Assembly (NCBI RefSeq): GCF_001618385.1
Contig: NZ_BDCR01000002.1
Span: 1-64,000, forward strand
Reading direction: 5' to 3'
DNA from: Paludibacter jiangxiensis
Lineage (GTDB): Bacteria; Bacteroidota; Bacteroidia; Bacteroidales; Paludibacteraceae
Length of the DNA stretch: 64,000 nucleotides
The notes under the pieces were generated by a model, which was given only the letters and a program-made list of their open reading frames with translations, ran no database searches and was not told the DNA's origin. Below, one piece after another: positions 31,091 through 39,350 of the stretch (position 1 is the stretch's first letter; each line of letters begins with the position of its first letter). The position numbers were made by a program, and so were the translations under genes.

Positions 31091-32230
31091 ATGGATTTTG
31101 TTTCACCCACTTTCGCTCCCCGCCTGATTGACTCCACCTTACGCGATGGCGAACAGGCTCCCGGGGTTGCCTTTTCCAGAGCGGAAAAGCTGAAAGTGGC
31201 GCGTCTGCTCGATGCGGTGGGTGTGGATGAAATCGAAGCCGGTACGCCGGCAATGGGAGAGGATGAGGTTGAAACCATTCGTGCAATTGTTCGCACAAAG
31301 CCTACATGTCGTATATCGGTATGGAGCAGAGCGCTTCGTCAGGACATTGAGATGGCTGCACGAACCGGAGCAGAAGGTATTCACATGGCCTTTCCTCTTT
31401 CTGATATTCAGTTGAAAGTCATTGGCAAAGATTGGGTTTGGATATGCGATGCGCTGCCTGCTTTGGTAGAATATGCGCATCGCTATTTTTCGTATGTCAG
31501 CGTCGGGGCACAGGATGCGAGCCGGACCGACCGTGCCCGTCTCTTTTCCTATTTTGAATTGATACAAAGCGCAGGAGTAAAACGGGTACGTATTGCCGAT
31601 ACCGTCGGGTTGTTTACTCCGCTTTCCCTCTATTCGCTGATCCGCGACATTAAAACCGCTTTTCCCTTGCTTGAAGTCGATTTTCACGGGCATAACGATT
31701 TGGGTATGGCGGCGGCTAATGCCATCACGGCCTGGCAGGCGGGTGCCGAGAATCTTAGCGTAACGGTCAATGGTCTGGGCGAACGTGCTGGCAATTCTCC
31801 ACTGGAAGAGGTGATGACCACTCTTTCTGCTGTTTTTGGGCAGACCAAATTTCATCCCGAAAAATTGACTGCATTGTGCCGTTTCGTAGCCGAATGTTCG
31901 GGACGGCCTATCCCGGCAGGAAAAGCTATCATCGGCGATATGGTTTTTGCTCATGAGTCGGGCATTCATGCTCAGGGGACACTTCATGATGTGCAGGCTT
32001 TCCAGCCTTTCGACGGTAAACTGGTCGGCCGTGAAAGCGCGCACAACGTTTTCGGTAAACATTCGGGTAAAACCGCCGTACTTCACTTCTTTTCGCAACG
32101 TAATCTTTCGCTCGATAATGCCGATCTGGAGCGCGTTGTAAATAAAATTCACCAACTTTCCATTCGTCTGAAACGCAACCTTTCCGTGAGCGAAATGCTT
32201 TCGGTTTATCATGAGATTCACTGTGACTGA
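31091..32230 (+). CDS. nifV: homocitrate synthase
   Basis: 379 residues, DRE-TIM metallolyase. LIDSTLRDGEQAPGVAFSR (residues 12-30) contains the metal-binding Asp and catalytic Arg-Asp. VDFHGHNDLGMAAANAI holds the HxH metal ligands and VNGLGERAGNSPLEEV follows. The C-terminal HESGIHAQGTL is typical for NifV/LeuA-like enzymes without a regulatory domain. It condenses acetyl-CoA and 2-oxoglutarate to R-homocitrate, the organic ligand of FeMo-co. Its location after nifB supports NifV over isopropylmalate synthase. Confidence 0.94.
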   Translation: MDFVSPTFAPRLIDSTLRDGEQAPGVAFSRAEKLKVARLLDAVGVDEIEAGTPAMGEDEVETIRAIVRTKPTCRISVWSRALRQDIEMAARTGAEGIHMAFPLSDIQLKVIGKDWVWICDALPALVEYAHRYFSYVSVGAQDASRTDRARLFSYFELIQSAGVKRVRIADTVGLFTPLSLYSLIRDIKTAFPLLEVDFHGHNDLGMAAANAITAWQAGAENLSVTVNGLGERAGNSPLEEVMTTLSAVFGQTKFHPEKLTALCRFVAECSGRPIPAGKAIIGDMVFAHESGIHAQGTLHDVQAFQPFDGKLVGRESAHNVFGKHSGKTAVLHFFSQRNLSLDNADLERVVNKIHQLSIRLKRNLSVSEMLSVYHEIHCD

Positions 32231-32350
32231 TATTTGTGCTAAATGATTTTTATTTTGCCATAATTGCATATTAATGTAATGTTATAAGTATTAATACTGA
32301 CAAAAAGTAAGAATAAAATCCATTTAACATGACAATATGATATTATTTGT

Positions 32351-32358
32351 TATCTTTG
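32351..32358 (+). promoter_or_regulatory. -7 box upstream of nifA
   Basis: TATCTTTG is an exact match to TAnnTTTG, 36 bp before the nifA ATG. No clear -33 TTTG at the right distance is seen. It suggests nifA is read from a housekeeping-type promoter rather than from a sigma54 site. Confidence 0.5.
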
Positions 32359-32394
32359 CATTGAATTTTGTTCAAACGATAAAACGATCAGATT

Positions 32395-33963
32395 ATGTTT
32401 TGCGAACGCACCAAGCGGAACTGTTTTGCAGAGTCCGACCTGACCTTTCTGTTTACAATCAGTGACATTATCAGTAAGAGCCAGAATATCAATAAAGACC
32501 TGGAGCTGGTACTTGCTAATTTGTGTAAGTTCCTCAACGCACAGTATAGCATGATTACCATTATCAACCGCAATGCTGCTATTATAGAAATCAGTGCGGC
32601 ATACGGACTGACCGATGAGGAAAAGCACCGGGGCGTGTATAAAATCGGAGAAGGGGTTATTGGAGAGGTGGTGCGCACGAAGAAGGCGAAAATTATTGCC
32701 GATGTTTCCAAAGATCCACATTTTCTCAATAAAACCGGAATAGCTACCGATCTGGTGCATAACACGGCATTCCTTTGCATTCCCATTATTTCCGAGGATG
32801 AAATTACCGGAACTTTAAGCATTCACAAATATTATTCCCGTGTTACCGATTTTTCTCCCGAACTGAAGTTTATGAATCTTGTTGGGTTGCTGATCGGCAA
32901 GAACGTGGCGCTCCGTCAAAAGCAAATTGAGGAAATGGAGCAACTTCGTGCCGAAAACCGCCGGCTGAAAGAGTCGCCGCTGGCTCATCGCCCTGATAAT
33001 ATCGTGGGTAATTCGTCGTTGATGAACGATCTGTACGGGATGATCGAAAAAGTGGCTCCGATAAATACCACCGTGATGATTCGCGGAGAAAGTGGTGTGG
33101 GAAAAGAGCTGATTGCCGAAGCAATACACCGGGCCAGTACCCGTAAAAACGGACCGTTTATTAAAGTCAACTGCTCGGCATTACCCGAAACGTTGATTGA
33201 AAGCGAACTGTTCGGACACGAAAAGGGTTCGTTTACCGGAGCCAATACCCAACATGCAGGTCGTTTCGAAATGGCCGATGGCGGAACCATCTTTCTGGAT
33301 GAGATCGGCGAAGTGCCGTTGTCTATTCAGGTAAAACTCTTGCGGGTGCTGCAACAACGGCAGTTCGAGAGGGTGGGAGGTACTAAAACACTCGATGTGA
33401 ACGTGCGGGTGATTACGGCGACCAACCGCAACCTTGAAGATATGATCAAGGAAAATAAATTCCGCGAAGATTTTTACTACCGCATCAACGTTTTTCCGAT
33501 CTATGTGCCGGCTTTGCGCGAACGCCGTGCCGATATTCCTATTTTGGTCGATCATTTTATCGATAAACTGAACCGCATTAACGGTACTGCCGTGAAGCGG
33601 ATTACCAGCGGAGCGCTCGACTTGCTGATGATGTATCACTGGCCGGGCAATATCCGTGAATTGGAGAATGTGATCGAACGAGCCATGGTGCTTAGTTCCG
33701 ACAACGTGATCCGTTCCTATACCCTGCCTCCCACGCTGCAAACGGCAGCCTCTTCGGGAACTCCCAGCAAGGGAACGCTCAACAATGTGCTCGAAAAGGT
33801 GGAGAAACAGATGATTCTGGACACTCTCATTGCCACTCGCGGTAACAGTGCAAAAGCTGCTCAGACGCTGGGAATTACCGAACGGATTATGGGTTTACGC
33901 ATCCAGAAGTATCAAATAGATGTTCAAAACTATAAACATCTTTCCGATGACGACAATAACTGA
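32395..33963 (+). CDS. nifA: sigma54-dependent activator NifA
   Basis: 522 residues: GAF domain (about 25-165), linker with a short coiled coil (about 170-195), AAA+ domain with Walker A GESGVGKE (231-238), the sigma54 loop GSFTGA (278-283; the usual GAFTGA with A to S) and Walker B GGTIFLDEIG (296-305), then a Fis-type HTH at the C-terminus (NSAKAAQTLGITERIMGLRI). The linker before the HTH has no Cys pair, unlike the oxygen-sensitive rhizobial NifA class. The 164-bp gap after nifV holds its own -7 box. Likely targets are the sigma54-like sites before nifH and the mod operon. Confidence 0.92.
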   Translation: MFCERTKRNCFAESDLTFLFTISDIISKSQNINKDLELVLANLCKFLNAQYSMITIINRNAAIIEISAAYGLTDEEKHRGVYKIGEGVIGEVVRTKKAKIIADVSKDPHFLNKTGIATDLVHNTAFLCIPIISEDEITGTLSIHKYYSRVTDFSPELKFMNLVGLLIGKNVALRQKQIEEMEQLRAENRRLKESPLAHRPDNIVGNSSLMNDLYGMIEKVAPINTTVMIRGESGVGKELIAEAIHRASTRKNGPFIKVNCSALPETLIESELFGHEKGSFTGANTQHAGRFEMADGGTIFLDEIGEVPLSIQVKLLRVLQQRQFERVGGTKTLDVNVRVITATNRNLEDMIKENKFREDFYYRINVFPIYVPALRERRADIPILVDHFIDKLNRINGTAVKRITSGALDLLMMYHWPGNIRELENVIERAMVLSSDNVIRSYTLPPTLQTAASSGTPSKGTLNNVLEKVEKQMILDTLIATRGNSAKAAQTLGITERIMGLRIQKYQIDVQNYKHLSDDDNN

Positions 33964-34426
33964 TATTGAAATAGAAGATTGCGATTTCAGCAATCCCGAA
34001 CATCTCAATGGTATTTGTGACCTGCTTAATGCATACATTCGCGACCAGATGGGCGGTGGCACGCCTCTCAATAAATTGCAGCAATTACGTCTTGTAGACG
34101 GATTGAATAATCATCCGACAGCTATTGTATTGCTGGCACTGGCCGGCGAACGTCCTGTGGGTATGCTGGTGGCATTCGAAAATTTCTCCACCTTTACGGT
34201 ACGTCCGATGGTAAATATTCACGACCTGATTGTGCTGCCCGAATTCAGAGGTTTGGGCGTCGGTCGGAAGCTAATGGAGGCCATCGAAATTCGTGCCCGC
34301 GGCAAAGGTTGCAGTCGCATCACCCTCGAAGTGCGTCACGACAATGTGAAAGCGCAAACCCTCTATGTCAGCCTCGATTTTCAGGAAGCCGATCCTCCCA
34401 TGTACTATTGGCGCAAGAATTTGTAA
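33947..34426 (+). CDS. GNAT-family N-acetyltransferase overlapping nifA
   Basis: 159 residues from ATG 33947, overlapping the end of nifA by 17 bp (an alternative ATG at 33920 would overlap by 44 bp). GNAT motif A is IHDLIVLPEFRGLGVGRKLMEAIEIRA with the acetyl-CoA loop RGLGVGRK, then RITLEVRHDNVKAQTLYVSLDFQEADPPMYYW. Substrate unknown. The overlap implies translational coupling with nifA. The last 55 codons and the downstream hairpin are repeated at 36430-36661. Confidence 0.85.
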   Translation: MTTITDIEIEDCDFSNPEHLNGICDLLNAYIRDQMGGGTPLNKLQQLRLVDGLNNHPTAIVLLALAGERPVGMLVAFENFSTFTVRPMVNIHDLIVLPEFRGLGVGRKLMEAIEIRARGKGCSRITLEVRHDNVKAQTLYVSLDFQEADPPMYYWRKNL

Positions 34427-34484
34427 AGCTGGCATGTCCGGTGATGCGAGCTCTGACTCGCATTAAAACAAATTCAGCGACCTG
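34255..34484 (+). repeat. Direct repeat copy 1: 3' end of the GNAT gene plus hairpin
   Basis: This ~230-bp segment (GNAT codons from GVGRKLME to the stop, then a hairpin ATGCGAG-CTCTGA-CTCGCAT at 34444-34463) is repeated in the same direction at 36430-36661. Over the coding part the two copies differ by about a dozen mostly synonymous changes. Confidence 0.85.
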
Positions 34485-35020
34485 GAAATAATACCTTTCA
34501 GTTGTTGGTCTTTGGTACTTTGTACCTATCATGAACTATTCTTCATAAGGGACCGAGTCTCTTTTTACGGATATGCATGCTGTGCCGATATGAGCCGGAT
34601 AGCCATTGTAGCTTGCATATCAAACAACTTTCAGAAAAGCTAAATACGAAGATACATTCAAATCATTTTGAATGTATCTTCGTATTTATAAGTGATTCTT
34701 CCTATGCCTTTTTTGCATAAAATGCAGAAGTATAAAATGTGCGTTCCTGTTGAATTATAGCTTGAACGCAAATAAAAACAATGTAGCTTATTAGTTGCGC
34801 TGGTGTCTAATTAGCTTTGCTGATTGTGGTCGAATTGAATCTGTGTAGTTCATACAACTTTGTTTATGGACAGACGATACCGCTTCGCTCAACCTCACGC
34901 CAGTGGTGATTAGGTTTCATAGCTGTTAATATCACAGAACAAGATTTGAAATGGTTCGAATAATGACTTTCTCAAATACACCAATAAATTCGATTTAAAA
35001 GACATCTAACCCAATCAATA
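34485..35020. other. AT-rich non-coding stretch with a long perfect hairpin
   Basis: I see no gene in this 536-bp stretch. It contains the 22-bp perfect inverted repeat listed at 34641. The rest shows no promoter consensus that I would trust and no recognisable RNA gene. It belongs to the segment bracketed by the GNAT 3'-end duplication. Confidence 0.6.
34641..34688. repeat. 22-bp perfect inverted repeat with 4-nt loop
   Basis: 34641-34662 and 34667-34688 are exact reverse complements around a TCAT loop; the outer part reads TAAATACGAAGATACATT. It could be a bidirectional terminator, a MITE relic or a stable small RNA. No T-tract and no flanking gene within 200 bp on either side. Confidence 0.85.
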
Positions 35021-36352
35021 ATGAAAAAAGTTATTTTTCTTCTGATAATTAATCTAGTATTAGATTCAATGATTATTAATGGTCAAGTCGTTGATACATT
35101 AATAGATAATGGAGGCTATAAACTGCATTTTTCCATCCTTCCAGGAAAAGGAATGCCTATCTTATTTGAAACAGGTTACAGAGATAATATTAAGGTATGG
35201 CAAGATATTGTTCAGTCCATTTCCGAAATAACTGGTGCGCCCGTGATATCTTATGATCGCCAGGGATTCGGTAAAAGCACTATTGATTCAAAATGCAAAA
35301 GCATTAAAGATGAAATAGCCGGGCTTGAAACTGCATTGTCAAAACTTGGCTATTTTAAGGAAATTATGCTCGTATCTCACTCTTTAGGTGGTTTTTATAA
35401 TACCGTTTATGCGATTCGAAATAAAGAAAAAGTGAAAGGAATTGTATTTGTCGATGCAAGTATGGCCTGTATTTTCTCTGATGATGTAATTGATAAAATG
35501 GGACTAAATTCTTCTCTGTTGGAGTTGGTGAAAACCATGAAACAATTACCTCCTCTTTCCCCAGACATACCTGTGATTGATATAATTTCAGAACAAAATG
35601 TGATGAGAGACAATCGGTGGAAAACCTGTCATGATAACTTTGTTTCAGAAGCTCCGAATCGAAAGGGAATTTTAGCTTTCAAAACAAGCCATTATATTTT
35701 TCGGGACAATAACAGACTTGTTACAGATGCTATTGTTTCTCTTTATGCGGATATTCAAAAACCTAAAGTCAGATCAGCTATACTTGAAAAGGCTTATGCT
35801 CATGAGCTGGCTTCTGCTAATGATGATTATCGGAAATTAGTAGAATATCAACATTCCTATGATGATCTTAATGCATGGAGTAAATCATTGTCTCAAAATG
35901 GCGATTTGACAAAAGCCCTTCAGGTAATGGAGCTAAATGCAAAATTTTATCCGGAAAAAACAGAAACAATCAGTAAACTTGCCGAAACTTTTCTTAAGAT
36001 AGGGGACAAAGAATCAGCAGAAGCTTATTACAAAAAAGCAAAGGAGCTTAATCTCGATAATAAGAACACAACTAAAATACTGGAACAGATAAGCAAAATA
36101 GTTTTTGTGCCTGAATCGCTTCAGTCTCAGTATATAGGGCAATACGAACTGAACAAGATGCCGATTTCCATAATTAGAGAAAATAATAAACTTTTCCTGA
36201 GCTTCAATAATACAAAAAGTGCAATGTACTTTGTTTCTGATGCCGATTTCTTTATTGCAGAATATCGGGATGAAATTAAAATACAGAAAGATCCCGACGG
36301 AAAAATCAGTGGATTATTATTTCGTGGCTTGAAAGCAATAAAATTGAAATAG
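35021..36352 (+). CDS. secreted alpha/beta hydrolase with C-terminal TPR-like region
   Basis: 443 residues with a signal peptide (MKKVIFLLIINLVLDSMIIN). Alpha/beta hydrolase domain: oxyanion region ILFETGYRDN, ISYDRQGFGKST, and the nucleophile elbow VSHSLGGFYN with Ser in an SxSxG context instead of GxSxG. From about residue 285 TPR-like helices follow (YDDLNAWSKSLSQNGDLTKA, FLKIGDKESAEAYYKKAKEL), then a C-terminal beta segment (QSQYIGQYELNKMPISII) like those following beta-lactamase or hydrolase domains. It is clearly more AT-rich than neighbouring genes and lies between the two GNAT 3'-end copies, suggesting transfer. Substrate unknown. Confidence 0.8.
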   Translation: MKKVIFLLIINLVLDSMIINGQVVDTLIDNGGYKLHFSILPGKGMPILFETGYRDNIKVWQDIVQSISEITGAPVISYDRQGFGKSTIDSKCKSIKDEIAGLETALSKLGYFKEIMLVSHSLGGFYNTVYAIRNKEKVKGIVFVDASMACIFSDDVIDKMGLNSSLLELVKTMKQLPPLSPDIPVIDIISEQNVMRDNRWKTCHDNFVSEAPNRKGILAFKTSHYIFRDNNRLVTDAIVSLYADIQKPKVRSAILEKAYAHELASANDDYRKLVEYQHSYDDLNAWSKSLSQNGDLTKALQVMELNAKFYPEKTETISKLAETFLKIGDKESAEAYYKKAKELNLDNKNTTKILEQISKIVFVPESLQSQYIGQYELNKMPISIIRENNKLFLSFNNTKSAMYFVSDADFFIAEYRDEIKIQKDPDGKISGLLFRGLKAIKLK

Positions 36353-36429
36353 GAATCGCAGGAAAAATGCTACAAAATCTAACACGGACGGTAAAATTAA
36401 TTGGCTCATCTCAATTCGTGCGACAGCCA

Positions 36430-36600
36430 GGGCATTGGTCGGAAGCTTATGGAGGCCATTGAAGTTCGTGCCCGCGAGAAAGGTTGTAGCCGCATCACCC
36501 TCGAAGTGCGTCATGACAATGTGAAAGCGCAAACCCTCTACGTCAGCCTCGATTTCCAGGAAGCCGATCCCCCTATGTACTACTGGCGCAAGAATTTGTA
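36430..36600 (+). pseudogene. GNAT acetyltransferase 3'-end fragment (duplicate)
   Basis: 57 codons identical in protein sequence to the end of the GNAT gene at 33947 except for about three substitutions (for example EIRARGKG becomes EVRAREKG). The acetyl-CoA-binding N-terminal part is absent, so it cannot be a functional enzyme. Most nucleotide differences are synonymous, which suggests that this fragment came from a gene under selection (a related genome) rather than decaying in place. Confidence 0.85.
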
Positions 36601-36661
36601 AAACCCTATTAAAATGGGTGATGCGAGCTCCGACTCGCATTAAAACAAATCCTGCGACTTG
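36601..36661 (+). repeat. Direct repeat copy 2, downstream hairpin part
   Basis: Holds the hairpin ATGCGAG-CTCCGA-CTCGCAT at 36621-36640 and the following TAAAACAAAT, as after the full GNAT gene at 34444. The similarity ends at the stop codon of the convergent FISUMP gene at 36662. Confidence 0.75.
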
Positions 36662-37402
36662 TCAATCCTTCACGAGTCGGACGGATAATCCGTTAGTCTT
36701 GTAATTTTCCAAACGGAATACTGTTCTAGATGAATTGTGCAGAACCCGACCCCACGCTAAACCGATATTACTCTCTGTTGAACTCCACCAGCAGCCGGTC
36801 TCTGCTCCCCCTCCAAATCCTTCATCGTTGACAGAACAACTGACACAGCGTGTACCTCCGGGAACAGCAGTAAAACCTGATTCATTTGTGACTTCGGCGG
36901 TAGATGCGGACCAGTGAGTTGTGCCGGCCTCTTTTAGTTTGGGGCTGGCCACGTACTCGCCACCTAAATATTCGATTAGTTGTGTCCATTCGTCATCGGT
37001 GGGTACATGCCAACCTTTTGGTGCCAGTTTGCCACTGTTGATAGCATTCCAATTGTATAAACATCCGAAAAGATGGATAATGTCCGGATCTGACGTGTTG
37101 AGAATAGTGCAATATGCTTCCGTCGTTGCGTTTACCCACTCTGAATTGTCCGTAAGGTTGGGAATTTTTGTGCCATCGTTATACTTTGTGGTGCGAAGAT
37201 TCTCGGCCATCCATGTTTGCGTGCCGATGGTTACGGTTTTGTAAGTATTGCCATCCGCATCGGTCATGGTGCCATAGCTAACGTTCGTATTGAAAATCGG
37301 AGGTACAATTTTATTTGTGGGTACGTTATCATTCTGCCTGCAGGAGGCGAATGAAATCACCATCAAAGCGATAAGAGCAGGAAATGGAATTAGATTTTTC
37401 AT
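36662..37402 (-). CDS. FISUMP-domain lipoprotein
   Basis: 246 residues from the ATG at 37402, chosen because it opens a lipoprotein signal (MKNLIPFPALIALMVISFASC, lipobox FASC). The body has the FISUMP (Fibrobacter succinogenes major paralogous domain) signature: GNTYKTVTIGTQTWMAENLR, GCLYNWNA, APKGWHVPTDDEWTQLIEYLGG and a C-terminal FWSS/RCV-like region (GCWWSSTESN, LSVRLVKD). Probably an outer-membrane surface lipoprotein, role unknown. An exact -7 box on the minus strand (TATATTTG, 37508-37515) stands about 105 bp upstream. Confidence 0.85.
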   Translation of the reverse strand: MKNLIPFPALIALMVISFASCRQNDNVPTNKIVPPIFNTNVSYGTMTDADGNTYKTVTIGTQTWMAENLRTTKYNDGTKIPNLTDNSEWVNATTEAYCTILNTSDPDIIHLFGCLYNWNAINSGKLAPKGWHVPTDDEWTQLIEYLGGEYVASPKLKEAGTTHWSASTAEVTNESGFTAVPGGTRCVSCSVNDEGFGGGAETGCWWSSTESNIGLAWGRVLHNSSRTVFRLENYKTNGLSVRLVKD

Positions 37403-37890
37403 AAGCCGAATTATGAATTTAAGATTACTCAAAAATATGAGAGGCCTTTGGTTACGGCATTTCGTGTTGTGTGAAATGTAAGTGGGGTCTAATTTGTTGA
37501 TTATGTGCAAATATAATGGATATTTATGGGTTTTAATCATGAGTGATCTGATTGATTCTTGTTAAGTTTTAGTTGTTGAACGTGGTTCGCCGTGTTTCGA
37601 TTTTATTTCTGTGTGTTTTGTAGAGAAAAACAGCATTGAGAAACTTCGAGGAGTCTCTGTCCTTTGTTGATAAATAATGGGGTAGTTAGGTTTATTTGCG
37701 TCATTTGTGGTAAATCCAGATTCCGTGTTGTTCCTTCATTTCTGTGTTTTCCGTGTGCTAAATCTGCGTGCAAAATATGTTATATAACAGATTTCTCTTT
37801 TGTGATATTTAACAACTATAAATATTCTATTTTCTACATTTCTTCTACTTTTGTCCATATAATTATCAGCATAGTTCAGCACAGAAATCA
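37403..37890. other. Divergent intergenic region, FISUMP gene / fuc regulator
   Basis: 488 bp without a supported gene. It holds minus-strand -7 box TATATTTG (complement of 37508-37515) for the FISUMP gene and plus-strand TACTTTTG (37846-37853) for the GntR gene. The middle (near 37720-37770) has TTCCGTGTTG and TTTTCCGTGTGCTAA words, like the GCACACGGAA repeat at 52765-52860, so a degenerate member of that repeat family is likely. Confidence 0.5.
37846..37853 (+). promoter_or_regulatory. -7 box of the fuc operon
   Basis: TACTTTTG is an exact TAnnTTTG match 38 bp upstream of the GntR-type regulator. No good -33 box is visible, which is common for regulated promoters. Confidence 0.5.
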
Positions 37891-38868
37891 ATGAAATTTT
37901 CCAACAAAGTCAGCAAGGTAAATCAGGTGATCGACCACATTACGAGCGAGATTGCCGATGGCGTGTATGCTCTCGACGACCGGTTGCCTTCTGTCAACGA
38001 ACTGAGCCAAAAAATTCATGTGTCGCGCGATACTGTTTTCAAAGCTTATAAAGAGTTGAAGCAGCGCGGACTCATTGATGCGGCTCCCATGAAGGGCTAT
38101 TTTGTGTTGGATGAGGTGAAACGAGTGTTGCTGCTTCTGGATGTTTATTCTCCATTTAAAGAGAAGTTGTACAATGCTTTCGTGGAAAACCTGCCGGAAA
38201 ATGTGAAGGTGGATTTGTTGTTTCATCAATACAACGAAAAGCTGTTTGATATGATTGTTGGCGACAGCATCGGAAAATACAATTCCTACGTGGTGATGAA
38301 TTTCAGGTACGATGAAATGACTCCCAGCCTTTTGAAATTGCCGTCGTCGAAGCTTTTGTTGCTCGATTTTTGTTCTTTCCCGAAGGAAGGGCTTTCGTAT
38401 ATCGGGCAGAATTTTGACGAGGGATTCTATGCTGTTTTAGAATCTGCATTGGAGCAACTCCGAAAATACAAGCGTCTGGTTTTCGTTTTCCCCGAAGATT
38501 CGGTTCATCCCAAAGGAGCCGGCGATGCTTTTGCCCGTTTTTGCCGGGACTATCATTTTAATTACGAAGTTCAAAGGATTCATTTTCAGGCAACAGATTT
38601 GTCGGAAGGAGATGCATATGTTTGTATCATGACGGACGATCTCGTTGCTGTTGTTGCTGCCGCCAATAAAGCAGGATATAAATTTGGCAAAGAGGTGGGC
38701 GTGGCTGTTTATAATGATATGCCTTTGCTGGAAATCATTCAGGAGGGCGTTTCTGCCTTTTCAATCGATTTTGCCCGCCTTGGAGAAATGGCGGCCTCCT
38801 TTGTGATGACGGGCGAAAAAATACAGGTGGATATGCCTACCTGCTTTGTGGAACGTAAATCGTTGTAA
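37891..38868 (+). CDS. GntR-family regulator of the fucose genes (FucR-like)
   Basis: 325 residues. N-terminal GntR winged helix (DHITSEIADGVYALDDRLPSVNELSQKIHVSRDTVFKAYKEL). From about 75 there is a periplasmic-binding-protein-like sensor domain (VLLLLDVYSPFKEKLYNAFV ... VGVAVYNDMPLLEIIQEGVSAFSIDF), the architecture of the Bacteroides FucR repressor. It lies directly upstream of mutarotase, fucP and fucI on the same strand, so L-fucose is the probable effector. 62 bp to the next gene. Confidence 0.85.
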   Translation: MKFSNKVSKVNQVIDHITSEIADGVYALDDRLPSVNELSQKIHVSRDTVFKAYKELKQRGLIDAAPMKGYFVLDEVKRVLLLLDVYSPFKEKLYNAFVENLPENVKVDLLFHQYNEKLFDMIVGDSIGKYNSYVVMNFRYDEMTPSLLKLPSSKLLLLDFCSFPKEGLSYIGQNFDEGFYAVLESALEQLRKYKRLVFVFPEDSVHPKGAGDAFARFCRDYHFNYEVQRIHFQATDLSEGDAYVCIMTDDLVAVVAAANKAGYKFGKEVGVAVYNDMPLLEIIQEGVSAFSIDFARLGEMAASFVMTGEKIQVDMPTCFVERKSL

Positions 38869-38930
38869 ATGATGAAAAATAAGTAGATAAATAGATATTA
38901 AACGCTAAACTTTCAACATACACCAATACT

Positions 38931-39332
38931 ATGACCACTCACAACTTAAAGCAGGGTTATCCTGCAAAACAATTCGGGCAACCGACCAAACGCTATTGTC
39001 AACAACTTGATTTGGTGGACGATGCCGCCTTGATTGAACAATATAAATATTGGCACGCTCCGGCTAATAACTGGGCGGAAATTGCTGCCGGAATCCGCAG
39101 TGTGGGTATCCTTGAAATGGAGATTTACCTGCATAAAAATCATGCTTTTATGATTGTGGAAGTGCCTGCCGATTTCGACTGGGACAGCGCTTTTGCCAAA
39201 CTTGCTACGCTCGATCGTCAGGAAGAATGGGAAGCTTTTGTCGCTAAATTCCAGTGCTCGAAACCGGGTGCTACATCCGACGAAAAGTGGCAACTGATGG
39301 CGCGTATTTATGCTCTGACCGAATGCAAATAA
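38931..39332 (+). CDS. L-rhamnose/L-fucose mutarotase-family protein
   Basis: 133 residues of the L-rhamnose mutarotase (DUF718) type: KRYCQQLDLVDDAALIEQYKYWHAP and GIRSVGILEMEIYLHKNHAFMIVE contain the His and Tyr residues of the alpha/beta-barrel dimer family. It would equilibrate pyranose anomers on entry. The place between a FucR-like regulator and fucP points to L-fucose as its sugar. Confidence 0.85.
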   Translation: MTTHNLKQGYPAKQFGQPTKRYCQQLDLVDDAALIEQYKYWHAPANNWAEIAAGIRSVGILEMEIYLHKNHAFMIVEVPADFDWDSAFAKLATLDRQEEWEAFVAKFQCSKPGATSDEKWQLMARIYALTECK

Positions 39333-39350
39333 CCTGAAAGTCTTATAATC

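Noticed and set aside
37664-37894. 76-codon frame upstream of the fucose regulator
   Set aside because: Built on the TTCCGTGTG repeat text, overlaps the regulator promoter, and is full of Phe/Ile/Cys without any motif.
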